A DNA stretch of 28,201 nucleotides from JAGVLN01 sp964515755 (GTDB lineage Bacteria > Pseudomonadota > Alphaproteobacteria > Rickettsiales > JABSSG01): the NCBI GenBank assembly GCA_964515755.1, contig CAZEVK010000021.1, positions 1-28,201 of the forward strand. Direction: 5' to 3'. The translations under genes were made by a program, and so were the position numbers. Shown one piece after another: positions 14,609-22,322 of the stretch (the stretch's first letter is position 1; each line of letters begins with the position of its first letter). The notes beneath the pieces are model-generated. The model did not search any database and was not told the origin of the DNA. It saw only the letters and a program-made list of their open reading frames with translations.

Positions 14609-15616
14609 ATGGAACAAATTATAAATAATTCAAATTGGCTACCTGTCGCTTTTGCAGCTATTATGGGCCTTGCAATTTTAGCTTATGTAATACTTGATGG
14701 ATATGATTTGGGAGTAGGAATATTAATAAATAAAGCAAATGATTTTGAAAAAGACCTCATGATTGCTTCTATAGGCCCTTTTTGGGATGCTAATGAAACA
14801 TGGCTAGTACTAGGAGTGGGAATTTTACTTGTAGCCTTTCCAATAGCGCATGGAGAAATATTAACAGCGCTATACTTGCCTGTATGCATAATGATATTTG
14901 GCTTAATATTAAGAGGCGTTGCGTTTGACTTTAGAATAAAAGCCCAAGATAAACATAAAAAATGGTGGAATCAGTGTTTTTTTATTGGCTCTCTTATAGC
15001 AGCACTGGCGCAAGGCTATATGCTAGGAATGTACATATTAGGTTTTAAGCAACAGTTTCAAGATATACTTTTCTCGATAATGTCAGCTATTTGCTTAGCA
15101 GCGGGTTATTGCTTGATTGGTTCTTCCTGGTTAATTATGAAAACTCAAGACCAATTACAAAAAAAAGCTGTTTTATGGGCTAATATAAGTTTAAAGTTCA
15201 CTGCACTGGGACTTGCATTAGTCTCAATCTCAACACCATGGATAAGCCTTCGTATTTTCAATAAATGGTTCAGTATGCCTAATTTTATAATTTTACTTCC
15301 TATTCCCCTTTTTACAGGATTAATTTTAATAGTATTATATTTTATTTTAAAGAACATGAAAAATAATAATATAAATTTTCCATGGATTCCCTTTGCTGGG
15401 TCCGTAGTAATTTTTATGCTAGCGTTTAATGGTTTATGTTATAGCTTCTATCCTTATATAATCCCGGATAAAATGACTATATGGCAAGCAGCAAGCGCAG
15501 AGTCATCTTTGATGATAATATTTATTGGTACTATAATAGTATTACCTTGTATTATAGGCTATACATTTTTTGCTTATAAAGTTTTCTGGGGTAAGGTAAA
15601 AATTGAAAATCAATAA
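14609..15616 (+). CDS. cydB: Cytochrome bd ubiquinol oxidase subunit II
   Basis: CydB is the second structural subunit of the bd oxidase and stabilises haem binding by CydA. The 335-residue protein has about eight helices and the family opening ILDGYDLGVGIL (residues 28-39), then FWDANETWLVLGVGILLVAF and the LRGVAFDFRIKA block. The SFYPYIIPDKMTIWQAASAE region marks the late conserved periplasmic segment. A TTAGGT ribosome-binding site precedes the ATG. No cydX-like small frame or cydDC transporter follows in the window. No strong terminator is seen after the stop, though a 7-bp inverted repeat lies at 15635-15666. Confidence 0.97.
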   Translation: MEQIINNSNWLPVAFAAIMGLAILAYVILDGYDLGVGILINKANDFEKDLMIASIGPFWDANETWLVLGVGILLVAFPIAHGEILTALYLPVCIMIFGLILRGVAFDFRIKAQDKHKKWWNQCFFIGSLIAALAQGYMLGMYILGFKQQFQDILFSIMSAICLAAGYCLIGSSWLIMKTQDQLQKKAVLWANISLKFTALGLALVSISTPWISLRIFNKWFSMPNFIILLPIPLFTGLILIVLYFILKNMKNNNINFPWIPFAGSVVIFMLAFNGLCYSFYPYIIPDKMTIWQAASAESSLMIIFIGTIIVLPCIIGYTFFAYKVFWGKVKIENQ

Positions 15617-15634
15617 TATTAAATTAGCTTATTA

Positions 15635-15666
15635 TAACTTAGAAAATGTAATTTACGGATAAGTTA
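15635..15666. repeat. Nested inverted repeat downstream of cydB
   Basis: TAACTTA (15635-15641) pairs with TAAGTTA (15660-15666), and inside the loop GTAA and TTAC form a smaller dyad around one base. It lies 19 bases after cydB. There is no T-tract, so it is not a classical terminator; it may be a 3' mRNA stem or a binding site for the next gene. Confidence 0.3.
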
Positions 15667-15780
15667 GCATTTGACTTAACTTTAGCTTCTTTCATTAATC
15701 AATTTTTAACTTTTATATATTATGCTTCTGTAAATACACTGATGAATAAGTGTTATCAATATTAACTGTAGGAGTTCAAA

Positions 15781-16437
15781 ATGACTAGAGATAAAGACAA
15801 AGATTCTAAATATACCTTTATCAAAAAATGGTACCAAGAAACTGAAGAAAAAATGGATAAAGCTTGGAGAACAGAAGGCAATGGCTTTGATATAGATAAA
15901 GTTGCACAAGTTATATTTACACAAACCTCTGAACTAATTAGTGAATTAGCACCAGATATAGACATGTATGAATATGGTAAAGTGCAAGCACAATTTAAAC
16001 CTATTTTAAATAAAGCAAAAGAGGAATTTGAAAAACAGAAAAATTCTGATCAGTCATTACGTTTTACTAGAAAAGACGGAATATTTCCAGCAATGATACA
16101 AAGCTTTTTACATAAAATTGCAAAATGGTTTAGAAATGATAATCCAACTGTAGCAGATTTAATGGAAGATGCTGCAAAGATCATTTATAAAGATGCAAAA
16201 GAGAATAGTGAAAAATATACAAATCAGAGAGAAGCACTGGAAAAATTTGAAGAAGTAAGTAGAAAGCGTCAAGAACGCGAGGATTCTACATATCGATTAC
16301 AATCAACGCCGCAAGAAATAGCAGATCGAGATAAAGCTGCTAAAAGATTACAAACTATTTTTGATATGGATGCAGAAATCGGAAGCCCGGATAGGACTCC
16401 CTCATCATCATCAACTCGTCAAAAGCAAAGAAGCTAA
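15781..16437 (+). CDS. Unrecognised hydrophilic helical protein (possible effector)
   Basis: I do not recognise a family. The 218-residue protein has no signal peptide and no membrane helix. It is highly charged and mostly helical: a Lys/Asp-rich start (MTRDKDKDSKYTFIKKWYQE), a middle with QVIFTQTSELISELAPDIDM, a short amphipathic stretch FPAMIQSFLHKIAKWFRNDN, then Glu/Lys/Arg helices. The last 30 residues are disordered, with a serine run and a basic end (TPSSSSTRQKQRS). A hydrophilic, basic C terminus of this kind is compatible with type IV secretion signals, but that is only a hint. A good AGGAG ribosome-binding site precedes the ATG. It faces the unrecognised gene at 16544 and shares its terminator. 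Coding reality is supported by the ribosome site, length and normal amino-acid make-up. Confidence 0.78.
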   Translation: MTRDKDKDSKYTFIKKWYQETEEKMDKAWRTEGNGFDIDKVAQVIFTQTSELISELAPDIDMYEYGKVQAQFKPILNKAKEEFEKQKNSDQSLRFTRKDGIFPAMIQSFLHKIAKWFRNDNPTVADLMEDAAKIIYKDAKENSEKYTNQREALEKFEEVSRKRQEREDSTYRLQSTPQEIADRDKAAKRLQTIFDMDAEIGSPDRTPSSSSTRQKQRS

Positions 16438-16469
16438 AATGACTATATAGTAATGCTATGTAAATAGAC

Positions 16470-16506
16470 AAAAAATGGATATAGGATATACCTAAATCCA
16501 TTTTTT
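16470..16506. terminator. Bidirectional rho-independent terminator between the two ORFan genes
   Basis: AAAAAATGGATATAGG (16470-16485) and CCTAAATCCATTTTTT (16491-16506) form a 16-bp stem with one mismatch and a 5-base loop. The A-tract on one side and T-tract on the other make it usable on both strands. It sits 32 bases after the plus gene stop and 37 bases after the minus gene stop. Confidence 0.85.
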
Positions 16507-16543
16507 ACTTTTATACACACTCTTATTATTCAACTTAACAGTA

Positions 16544-17344
16544 TTAGCTTGTTATAGCAACGAAGTCCATAAAGCTATGCGCACCATTTAGTGATATTTC
16601 GCTGTTATCAAAAAGAGTTTCGTAACTTTCTAATGACACATTATCTTGCATAGGTAAGGACGATAAGTCAACTTCTGCTTGCAATGTCTCTAATTTATCC
16701 GAATCATTTACTTTAGTAGAAGTTATAGCTTGATTTAATGTATTAGCTATGTCTATTCCTAAATTAAAACCAGACTTTATCAATGCATAACTTTGATTAT
16801 AAGCCACATCATGTAACAAAAATCCAGTGCTATATCCAGCTAGCCTAGTACCACTCACTAAAGCATTAAATACTTTACCGTTGAACATGTCTGAAACCAT
16901 CTCACCCAATGTATTACAACTTAATTCAAAATAATTTGAATTATCATATTCAATTAAAGTTTGATGATAAACGCAACTATTGGCTTTTTCGTCTCTAAGG
17001 TCTGCTTCATATTGAGCAGCAGTTTTTAAAACACCATTTTTATTATAATGATCAATTGGAGAAATAAGCACTTTTCCACCTAAATCTTGTGAAAAATTAT
17101 CAAAAGTATATTTTCCAGATAAAAATTTACCTACTTTATTCATCATTTTTACAAACGAAGAGCCTTGCTTACTTTTAGCTATAAGCTCTACATGCTCATA
17201 AAAAAGCTTGCCTTTTATTTCTATTTCATATTCTTGAGAATATTGTTCCATTGTTTTTACACTACCATCTTCATTAATATGAGAAACTGGATGTAAATGC
17301 CAAAAAGTTGACCAAAAATTACTTATATTATTTGCTATACTCAT
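16544..17344 (-). CDS. Unrecognised protein with a duplicated motif
   Basis: I do not recognise a family. The 266-residue protein has an internal repeat: residues 19-35 (PVSHINEDGSVKTMEQY) and 96-112 (PIDHYNKNGVLKTAAQY) share P-[IV]-x-H-x-N-x-[DN]-G-x-[VL]-K-T-x-x-Q-Y at a 77-residue offset. Charged helices follow each copy. Residues about 145-215 are more hydrophobic and glycine-rich (FNALVSGTRLAGYSTGFLLH), perhaps membrane-associating, and the tail is acidic. The start is fixed by a strong AGGAGG site. It lacks a signal peptide. The upstream 166 bases are very AT-rich with repeated TATTAAT words. A host-directed or secreted role is possible but unproved. Confidence 0.78.
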   Translation of the reverse strand: MSIANNISNFWSTFWHLHPVSHINEDGSVKTMEQYSQEYEIEIKGKLFYEHVELIAKSKQGSSFVKMMNKVGKFLSGKYTFDNFSQDLGGKVLISPIDHYNKNGVLKTAAQYEADLRDEKANSCVYHQTLIEYDNSNYFELSCNTLGEMVSDMFNGKVFNALVSGTRLAGYSTGFLLHDVAYNQSYALIKSGFNLGIDIANTLNQAITSTKVNDSDKLETLQAEVDLSSLPMQDNVSLESYETLFDNSEISLNGAHSFMDFVAITS

Positions 17345-17510
17345 TGATCCTCCTACATACTAATAATATGCTATAATTTAATCATTATTTACGCTATACT
17401 ATGTATTAATAATAATATATTAATATAATTAATTTATTACCATATATTAATATGATTGTCAATATATATTAATAAAATTTAATAACTTGATTAGATGGTT
17501 TTATTGACAC

Positions 17511-17954
17511 TTAAATTGTATACGATGTGGAACTAAAAAGTATTGGGATTAAGTAATAACCTATTCTTCCTAATAATACGCATAATACAAATTTACCAAA
17601 AGAAACTCGAAAAAATCCAGCAGCGCATACCAAAATCACTCCCCAGATTGAAAGAAAAGAAAAAATACTTAAATAAACTAAGTATTTATTAGCCACTACT
17701 GCTAAATTAAGTAATTTCTCTGAATCAGCATAATTTTTAATATGATTTTTAATACCTCTAACAACGTACCCAAAAAAGTAGCTAAAACAAGACCCTATAA
17801 CATTACCAACTATTGCAATTAAAGTCATATAGAGTGTATTGTAATAACCAAATATTTTCATAACAATATATGCCATTTCAACATTTGGAACAAAAACCAA
17901 TGATGCTAAAATACTATCAATAAATAAATATATATATATATCTACTAGATTCAT
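17511..17954 (-). CDS. YqaA-family (SNARE-associated/DedA-like) inner-membrane protein
   Basis: The 147-residue protein from the ATG at 17954 has about four hydrophobic segments and the small DedA/VTT-type pattern: an opening helix with SILASLVFVPNVEMAYIVMK, the glycine motif AIVGNVIGSCFSYFFGYVVR, an amphipathic middle, and a C-terminal FRVSFGKFVLCVLLGRIGYY. Length and layout match YqaA-like proteins; DedA relatives act in lipid flipping or membrane homeostasis. The upstream side is cut by the 10-N gap nine bases before the ATG, so the ribosome site and a slightly longer N terminus may be lost. It is the last gene of the murF-mraY-acetyltransferase-apaG set. Confidence 0.78.
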   Translation of the reverse strand: MNLVDIYIYLFIDSILASLVFVPNVEMAYIVMKIFGYYNTLYMTLIAIVGNVIGSCFSYFFGYVVRGIKNHIKNYADSEKLLNLAVVANKYLVYLSIFSFLSIWGVILVCAAGFFRVSFGKFVLCVLLGRIGYYLIPILFSSTSYTI

Positions 17955-17963
17955 AAATAAAAA

Positions 17964-17973
17964 NNNNNNNNNN
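17964..17973. other. Assembly gap (10 N) between apaG and the YqaA-like gene
   Basis: Again exactly 10 N. Reading through it joins apaG and the yqaA-like gene into one artificial 298-codon frame. The missing DNA probably contains the apaG stop codon and the ribosome site of the next gene; its true length cannot be told. Confidence 0.96.
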
Positions 17974-18356
17974 CTTTCTTCTTCAGGGTTATCAAGTGAG
18001 AAAGCAGGTATATCTATTTCTAAACTTTGACCAGTATCAACATTCTCAGCATAATACTTACCAACCATTAATCCAGAACTGGTATGAAGATTTGCAAAAG
18101 ATGTGTATTCAAACAAATCTCCTGGAAAAATTACAGGATTTTCGCCAACAACACCATCACCAGTAATTTCATGAATTAAACCGCTTGAATCAATAATTTT
18201 CCAATATCTGCTAAGAATTTTAATTGTAGTATCGCTATGATTTTCAATAATAATGTTATAACTCCAGATAGAGTATTCCTTATCTTCTTCCATGCCTCCT
18301 CCTTGATACAATGGAATAGCTGTAACTTTAATTGAATTACTAAATGAACTATACAT
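17974..18356 (-). CDS. apaG: ApaG protein, 3' end lost in the gap
   Basis: ApaG is a single fibronectin-III-like domain of about 125-130 residues, linked in enterobacteria to Co/Mg resistance and Ap4A levels; its molecular role is unclear. The visible 127 codons cover essentially the full domain: EDKEYSIWSYNIIIENHSDT, the signature LSRYWKIIDSSGLIHEITGD followed by GVVGENPVIFPGDLFEYTSF, and the end SLEIDIPAFSLDNPEE. Only a few residues and the stop lie in the gap. I chose ATG 18356 because it has an AGGTAGGA ribosome site and makes the normal length; the upstream ATG at 18407 overlaps the acetyltransferase gene. Confidence 0.92.
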
Positions 18357-18363
18357 ATTATTC

Positions 18364-18924
18364 CTACCTAATAATTGAATACATAAAAGAATCAACGACC
18401 TTATCATGTAGCATATTATAATTTCTTAGCTTACCTTCGCATATATAACCTGATTTTTCTAAGACCTTCATAGATGCAACATTATCGAATACCACAGTTG
18501 CCTGCACCCTCCTCGCACCTAATGCCTCAAAAGCAAAATTAGTAATTGCTCCAACAGCTTCTGTCATAATACCTTGCCCCCAATGATTGTAATCTAGATC
18601 ATAACTAATCTCCACTCTATTATGCAAAGCACTCCAGTTATTATAACCACAAGTTCCTATAAGCTTATCCTTTTCTTTAGTAGCGATACCCCAATAAATG
18701 CTACGCATATGGCTAAATAGGTTAGCCCAATACATCAGCTCTTCTTCTGCTCCAGGCAAGTCACTAGGAATTTCTTGTGATGATAAATATTTTTTAACTT
18801 TTTCATGTGTAATATAACTGTAAAAATCTTTAGCATCAGACCGCTTAAGTTCCCTTAAATTGATCTTTTTAAGAGTTAGCTGTGGAAAATTACTAAAAAC
18901 TGAATTGGTATTTAATTTATACAT
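18364..18924 (-). CDS. GNAT acetyltransferase, RimJ/RimL type
   Basis: The 186-residue protein is a complete RimJ/RimL-like N-acetyltransferase. Such enzymes use acetyl-CoA to acetylate protein N termini (ribosomal proteins for RimJ/RimL) or small molecules. Visible landmarks are the opening LRELKRSDAKDFYSYITHEK, the strand IGTCGYNNW, the acetyl-CoA loop YNHWGQGIMTEAVGAITNFA and the late VFDNVASMKVLEKSGYICEG block. The substrate cannot be inferred. It begins 15 bases after mraY and ends 7 bases before apaG, so it is part of the murF transcript. Confidence 0.88.
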   Translation of the reverse strand: MYKLNTNSVFSNFPQLTLKKINLRELKRSDAKDFYSYITHEKVKKYLSSQEIPSDLPGAEEELMYWANLFSHMRSIYWGIATKEKDKLIGTCGYNNWSALHNRVEISYDLDYNHWGQGIMTEAVGAITNFAFEALGARRVQATVVFDNVASMKVLEKSGYICEGKLRNYNMLHDKVVDSFMYSIIR

Positions 18925-18939
18925 AAATAAAATCTACTC

Positions 18940-20031
18940 TTATCTTAATTTAAGAGTTGAAAGGCCTAGCAGTGCGAAAATAATAGCAATAATCCAAAAT
19001 CTAATAACTATAGTTGTTTCTGCCCAACCTTTTTTTTCAAAATGATGATGAATTGGCGCCATCAAAAATATTCTTTTACCTCCAGTAAATTTATAATAAT
19101 AAACTTGTATAATGACTGAAATAGCTTCAATTACAAATAAACCACCAATAATTGCTAGAACAAATTCATGTTTAGTAATAACACTCATAGTTCCCAAAGA
19201 ACCACCAAGAGCTAAACTTCCTGTGTCACCCATAAAAACTTTTGCGGGAGGAGCATTATACCATAAAAATCCCAAACTCGCTCCAATCAAAGCTGAACAA
19301 AATACCGATAATTCACCAACTCCAGCAATATAATGAACTTGTAAATATGATGCAAAAATAGAATTACCTACTAAATAACAAATAATTGCAAAGCAAGCTG
19401 TTGCAATAGCTATAGGCCCTATAGCTAAACCATCTAATCCATCAGTTAAGTTAACCGCATTTGAGGATCCTACTATTACTACCACAACAAAAATTAAATA
19501 AGCTGGTCCAAGATTAATTAAAAGATTTTTAAAAAATGGAAGTGCAATATTATTATAATAATCAACTGAACTGTATTTTTGAATCCACATACATGCAATA
19601 ATACTAACCACAACTTGCACAACTAATTTTAACTTACCGCTAACCCCTTTGGAATTGCGTTTAGTTACCTTTAAAAAATCATCATAAAATCCTAATAAGC
19701 CAAAGCTAATTGTAACGAACAATACAACCCAAACATATGGATTAGCTAAATCAGACCATAATATTGTAGAGCTCATCACTGCCATTAAAATTATCAAGCC
19801 TCCCATCGTTGGAGTACCTTTTTTTGTTACCAAATGGCTTTTAGGACCATCAGCGCGAATTGGTTGCCCAGCTGGCTGAATTTGCTTTAACTTATTAATA
19901 ATCATTGGACCAAATATCATGCTAAGTAATAAAGCAGTCATAGCTGCGCATCCACTTCTAAAGGTAATGTAACGAAAAATATTTATATAAGGCATTAAAC
20001 CATCAAAAGAAGTAAATAATAAATAAATCAT
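18940..20031 (-). CDS. mraY: Phospho-N-acetylmuramoyl-pentapeptide transferase
   Basis: MraY moves phospho-MurNAc-pentapeptide from UDP to undecaprenyl phosphate, making lipid I at the inner membrane. The 363-residue protein has about ten helices with the family motifs KKGTPTMGGL, LGFYDDFLKV (active-site aspartates), the NLTDGLDGLA loop, VFMGDTGSLALGG and the histidine block PIHHHFEKKGWAE. The ATG overlaps the murF stop by 4 bases, so the two are translationally coupled, as they are next to each other in the classical dcw cluster. Its presence means that the organism keeps peptidoglycan precursor synthesis. Confidence 0.97.
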   Translation of the reverse strand: MIYLLFTSFDGLMPYINIFRYITFRSGCAAMTALLLSMIFGPMIINKLKQIQPAGQPIRADGPKSHLVTKKGTPTMGGLIILMAVMSSTILWSDLANPYVWVVLFVTISFGLLGFYDDFLKVTKRNSKGVSGKLKLVVQVVVSIIACMWIQKYSSVDYYNNIALPFFKNLLINLGPAYLIFVVVVIVGSSNAVNLTDGLDGLAIGPIAIATACFAIICYLVGNSIFASYLQVHYIAGVGELSVFCSALIGASLGFLWYNAPPAKVFMGDTGSLALGGSLGTMSVITKHEFVLAIIGGLFVIEAISVIIQVYYYKFTGGKRIFLMAPIHHHFEKKGWAETTIVIRFWIIAIIFALLGLSTLKLR

Positions 20032-21398
20032 CGCTGTTCCTTAAAATAATCAATTAATTTATGTACTTTAGTACCGTTTGAGCCCTTAACTAAAACAACA
20101 TCTTGATCCTTTATTAAATCTAGAATTTTAGAGTAAGCATCAGTTACTTTAGCAAAACTTGCTAATTTAATACTCTCCGGTAATTCATCATATAAATATT
20201 GAACTAGTACGCCAATAGCAATAACTTTATCTATATTATCAGTAATATCAGAGTAAAGACTTTTATGTTCTTGAATTTCATTTGGACCAAGTTCATACAT
20301 ATCAGCTAAAATCAATACTCTTCTTTTAGCTTTACTAAAGCTAGTACCAATACTACGAAGAGCCGCTTTAACTGACATTGGACTAGCATTATAGCTATCA
20401 TCAATTAGAGTTATATTCTTATTACTAACTTTAATTTTGTTAACCTCTCCACGACCTTTAACATTATGGAAATTAATAAGATTATCAGCCGCAGCTTTTA
20501 AATCTTCGCCAAAAAATTTAACTGCTGATAACACCGCAATACTATTATGAGCGTGATGAACTCCATGAGAAGATAGCTTATACTCAATTTCATCATTAAG
20601 TATATTAGCTTTAACCGACATACCATTATCAATAGTTTTACAATCTATTAAATAACTATCACCATTCTTACCAACTGTTATTATATTATGAACATCATAT
20701 CGCGCTGCCTCAGCAACCTGAGTTAAAAAATATTTACTTTCTTTATTAAGAATAACTCCACCTGATTTATTAAGACCTGCGAATATTTCTGATTTGGCTT
20801 TAGCAACATCTTCTTCAGATTTAAAATTAGCTAAATGTACGCCTGAAATATTAGTTATAATAGCAAGATCTGGTTTAGCAAGCTTAGTTAAGTACAATAT
20901 TTCCCCAGGATTACTCATGCCCAATTCAAAAATAACATACTTTGAAGAAGTAGGTATTGAGGCCATACTAATTGGCAACCCTAGATGATTATTATAATTT
21001 CCCTGACTAATATAAGTTTCACCTAAAACTGTAAAAGCAACATATAAAGCTTCTTTAGTGCTAGTTTTTCCTACACTACCAGTTACCGCTATTACCTTAA
21101 CTCTTAATCTTTGGCGGTGGTAAACTGCCAACTTTTCTAAAGCCTTGGTACAATCTTTAACTAATAACAACCGACCAGGATCTACATCTGGCGGCATATA
21201 TTCAACCATAGCTGCACTAGCACCTTTTGCAAAAGCCTCCGCAACATATTCATGTCCATCAACTTTCTCACCCTTTAAAGCAATAAATAAATCATTAGGC
21301 TGGATTTTTCTAGTATCTATACAAACTCTTTTTGCATTCCAAAAACCAAATATCTTCCCATCAGTTGCTTTTGCAGCACTTTCTTGATCCCACAACAA
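20028..21398 (-). CDS. murF: UDP-N-acetylmuramoyl-tripeptide--D-alanyl-D-alanine ligase
   Basis: MurF adds D-Ala-D-Ala to UDP-MurNAc-tripeptide, completing the cytoplasmic peptidoglycan precursor. The 456-residue protein has the three Mur ligase domains. The P-loop is TGSVGKTSTK (G107-S113), followed by the substrate block QGNYNNHLGLPISMA, the lysine region NISGVHLANFKSEEDVAKAK and the late DDSYNASPMSVKAAL motif. The start is a TTG at 21398, supported by AGAGG seven bases upstream and by the family's usual N terminus (LWDQESAAKATDG); no ATG stands nearby. It leads the murF-mraY-acetyltransferase-apaG-yqaA run. Confidence 0.96.
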   Translation of the reverse strand: MLWDQESAAKATDGKIFGFWNAKRVCIDTRKIQPNDLFIALKGEKVDGHEYVAEAFAKGASAAMVEYMPPDVDPGRLLLVKDCTKALEKLAVYHRQRLRVKVIAVTGSVGKTSTKEALYVAFTVLGETYISQGNYNNHLGLPISMASIPTSSKYVIFELGMSNPGEILYLTKLAKPDLAIITNISGVHLANFKSEEDVAKAKSEIFAGLNKSGGVILNKESKYFLTQVAEAARYDVHNIITVGKNGDSYLIDCKTIDNGMSVKANILNDEIEYKLSSHGVHHAHNSIAVLSAVKFFGEDLKAAADNLINFHNVKGRGEVNKIKVSNKNITLIDDSYNASPMSVKAALRSIGTSFSKAKRRVLILADMYELGPNEIQEHKSLYSDITDNIDKVIAIGVLVQYLYDELPESIKLASFAKVTDAYSKILDLIKDQDVVLVKGSNGTKVHKLIDYFKEQR

Positions 21399-21508
21399 TT
21401 AAAAACCTCTTTGATGAAATGTTTGAAATTAATATTATAAACTATATTATATTTCAGCAAGATAAATATTAATTTAGCTTCATAATCACAAAACTTAGGA
21501 CAAATATT

Positions 21509-21844
21509 ATGAATATAACCTATGATGAATTTGCTAAAGTTGAATTGATTTCAGGAACTGTAGTAAAAGCAGAAACTTTTCCAAAAGCAAGAAAGCCAGC
21601 TTATAAAGTATGGGTTGATTTTAGGTCAAAGTTTGGTATAAAGCAAACTTCAGCACAAATTACTGATCATTACAAAATAGATGAAATAATTGGTAAACAA
21701 GTTGTTGGATGCGTAAACCTTGGAACTAAGAATATTGCAGGATTTGTTTCTGAATTTTTACTTGTAGGATTTACTGACGAAAATAATCAAATAAGCTTAA
21801 TCAATATTGACCACAAAATTCCAAATGGACATAAATTATGCTAA
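21509..21844 (+). CDS. csaA: CsaA-like tRNA-binding domain protein
   Basis: The 111-residue protein is a stand-alone OB-fold of the EMAP-II/tRNA-binding type, as found at the C terminus of methionyl-tRNA synthetase and in CsaA, reported to have secretion-chaperone and tRNA-binding activity. Family landmarks are FAKVELISGTVVKAETFPKA, the ARKPAYKVWVDF strand, SAQITDHYKIDEIIGKQVVG and CVNLGTKNIAGFVSEFLLVG. The full domain is present with normal length. It is divergent from murF and converges on the SH3 gene with a single base between stops. Confidence 0.9.
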   Translation: MNITYDEFAKVELISGTVVKAETFPKARKPAYKVWVDFRSKFGIKQTSAQITDHYKIDEIIGKQVVGCVNLGTKNIAGFVSEFLLVGFTDENNQISLINIDHKIPNGHKLC

Positions 21845-21845
21845 A

Positions 21846-22322
21846 TTAGTCAAATATTTCATTTTTATAGATCCCCCACAAAGCATCACGAATAATCCAG
21901 CCTTTATATTTTTCTAAAGAAATGTAACATCTATTTTCATTACACTTTAAAAGCCTTGCACGAACTTCATGATTAATCTTAGCAATTTTTTTATCACTGT
22001 CATCATTACGGTATAAAAATTGCGATGAATCGCCTACTACAACTACATAACGAGCGCCACTTAACATAGCTTCATGTACCCAGCCACTATCACCATCTTT
22101 ATCTTTAATTTCGCACCATTGCTCAAATTCACTTACAATTTCCACGGGCTCACCTTTACTTTTAATCACCCATTTTATGGGATAATTCTTACTTGGACCA
22201 GTTCTTAAATTAGTTTCATTAGATTTAAGTGATGCAAAACGTGGAATAACACCAGCCAAGCTAATAGTAGATATTATTAACATAGAAATAAAAACTAAAG
22301 TAAATCTACTAGACAACTTCAT
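21846..22322 (-). CDS. Secreted bacterial SH3-domain protein
   Basis: The 158-residue protein opens with a signal peptide (MKLSSRFTLVFISMLIIST, cut near residue 23). It then has SH3_3/SH3_4-like folding: FASLKSNETNLRTGPSKNYP is the typical 'NVRxGPS' start of a bacterial SH3 domain, followed by WVIKSKGEPVEIVSEFEQWC and GDSGWVHEAMLSG, and a second degenerate copy in RNDDSDKKIAKINHEVRARL to YKGWIIRDALWG. Such domains bind cell-wall peptides or periplasmic partners. It starts inside the antiporter gene, overlapping it by 14 bases, so translation is coupled; the link may be only transcriptional. Confidence 0.85.
   Translation of the reverse strand: MKLSSRFTLVFISMLIISTISLAGVIPRFASLKSNETNLRTGPSKNYPIKWVIKSKGEPVEIVSEFEQWCEIKDKDGDSGWVHEAMLSGARYVVVVGDSSQFLYRNDDSDKKIAKINHEVRARLLKCNENRCYISLEKYKGWIIRDALWGIYKNEIFD

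Noticed and set aside
17345..17510. AT-rich stretch with repeated TATTAAT words as an origin or repeat array
   Set aside because: The words are irregularly spaced and low-complexity, and there are no DnaA-box clusters or neighbouring replication genes. It is best seen as an ordinary AT-rich promoter region.
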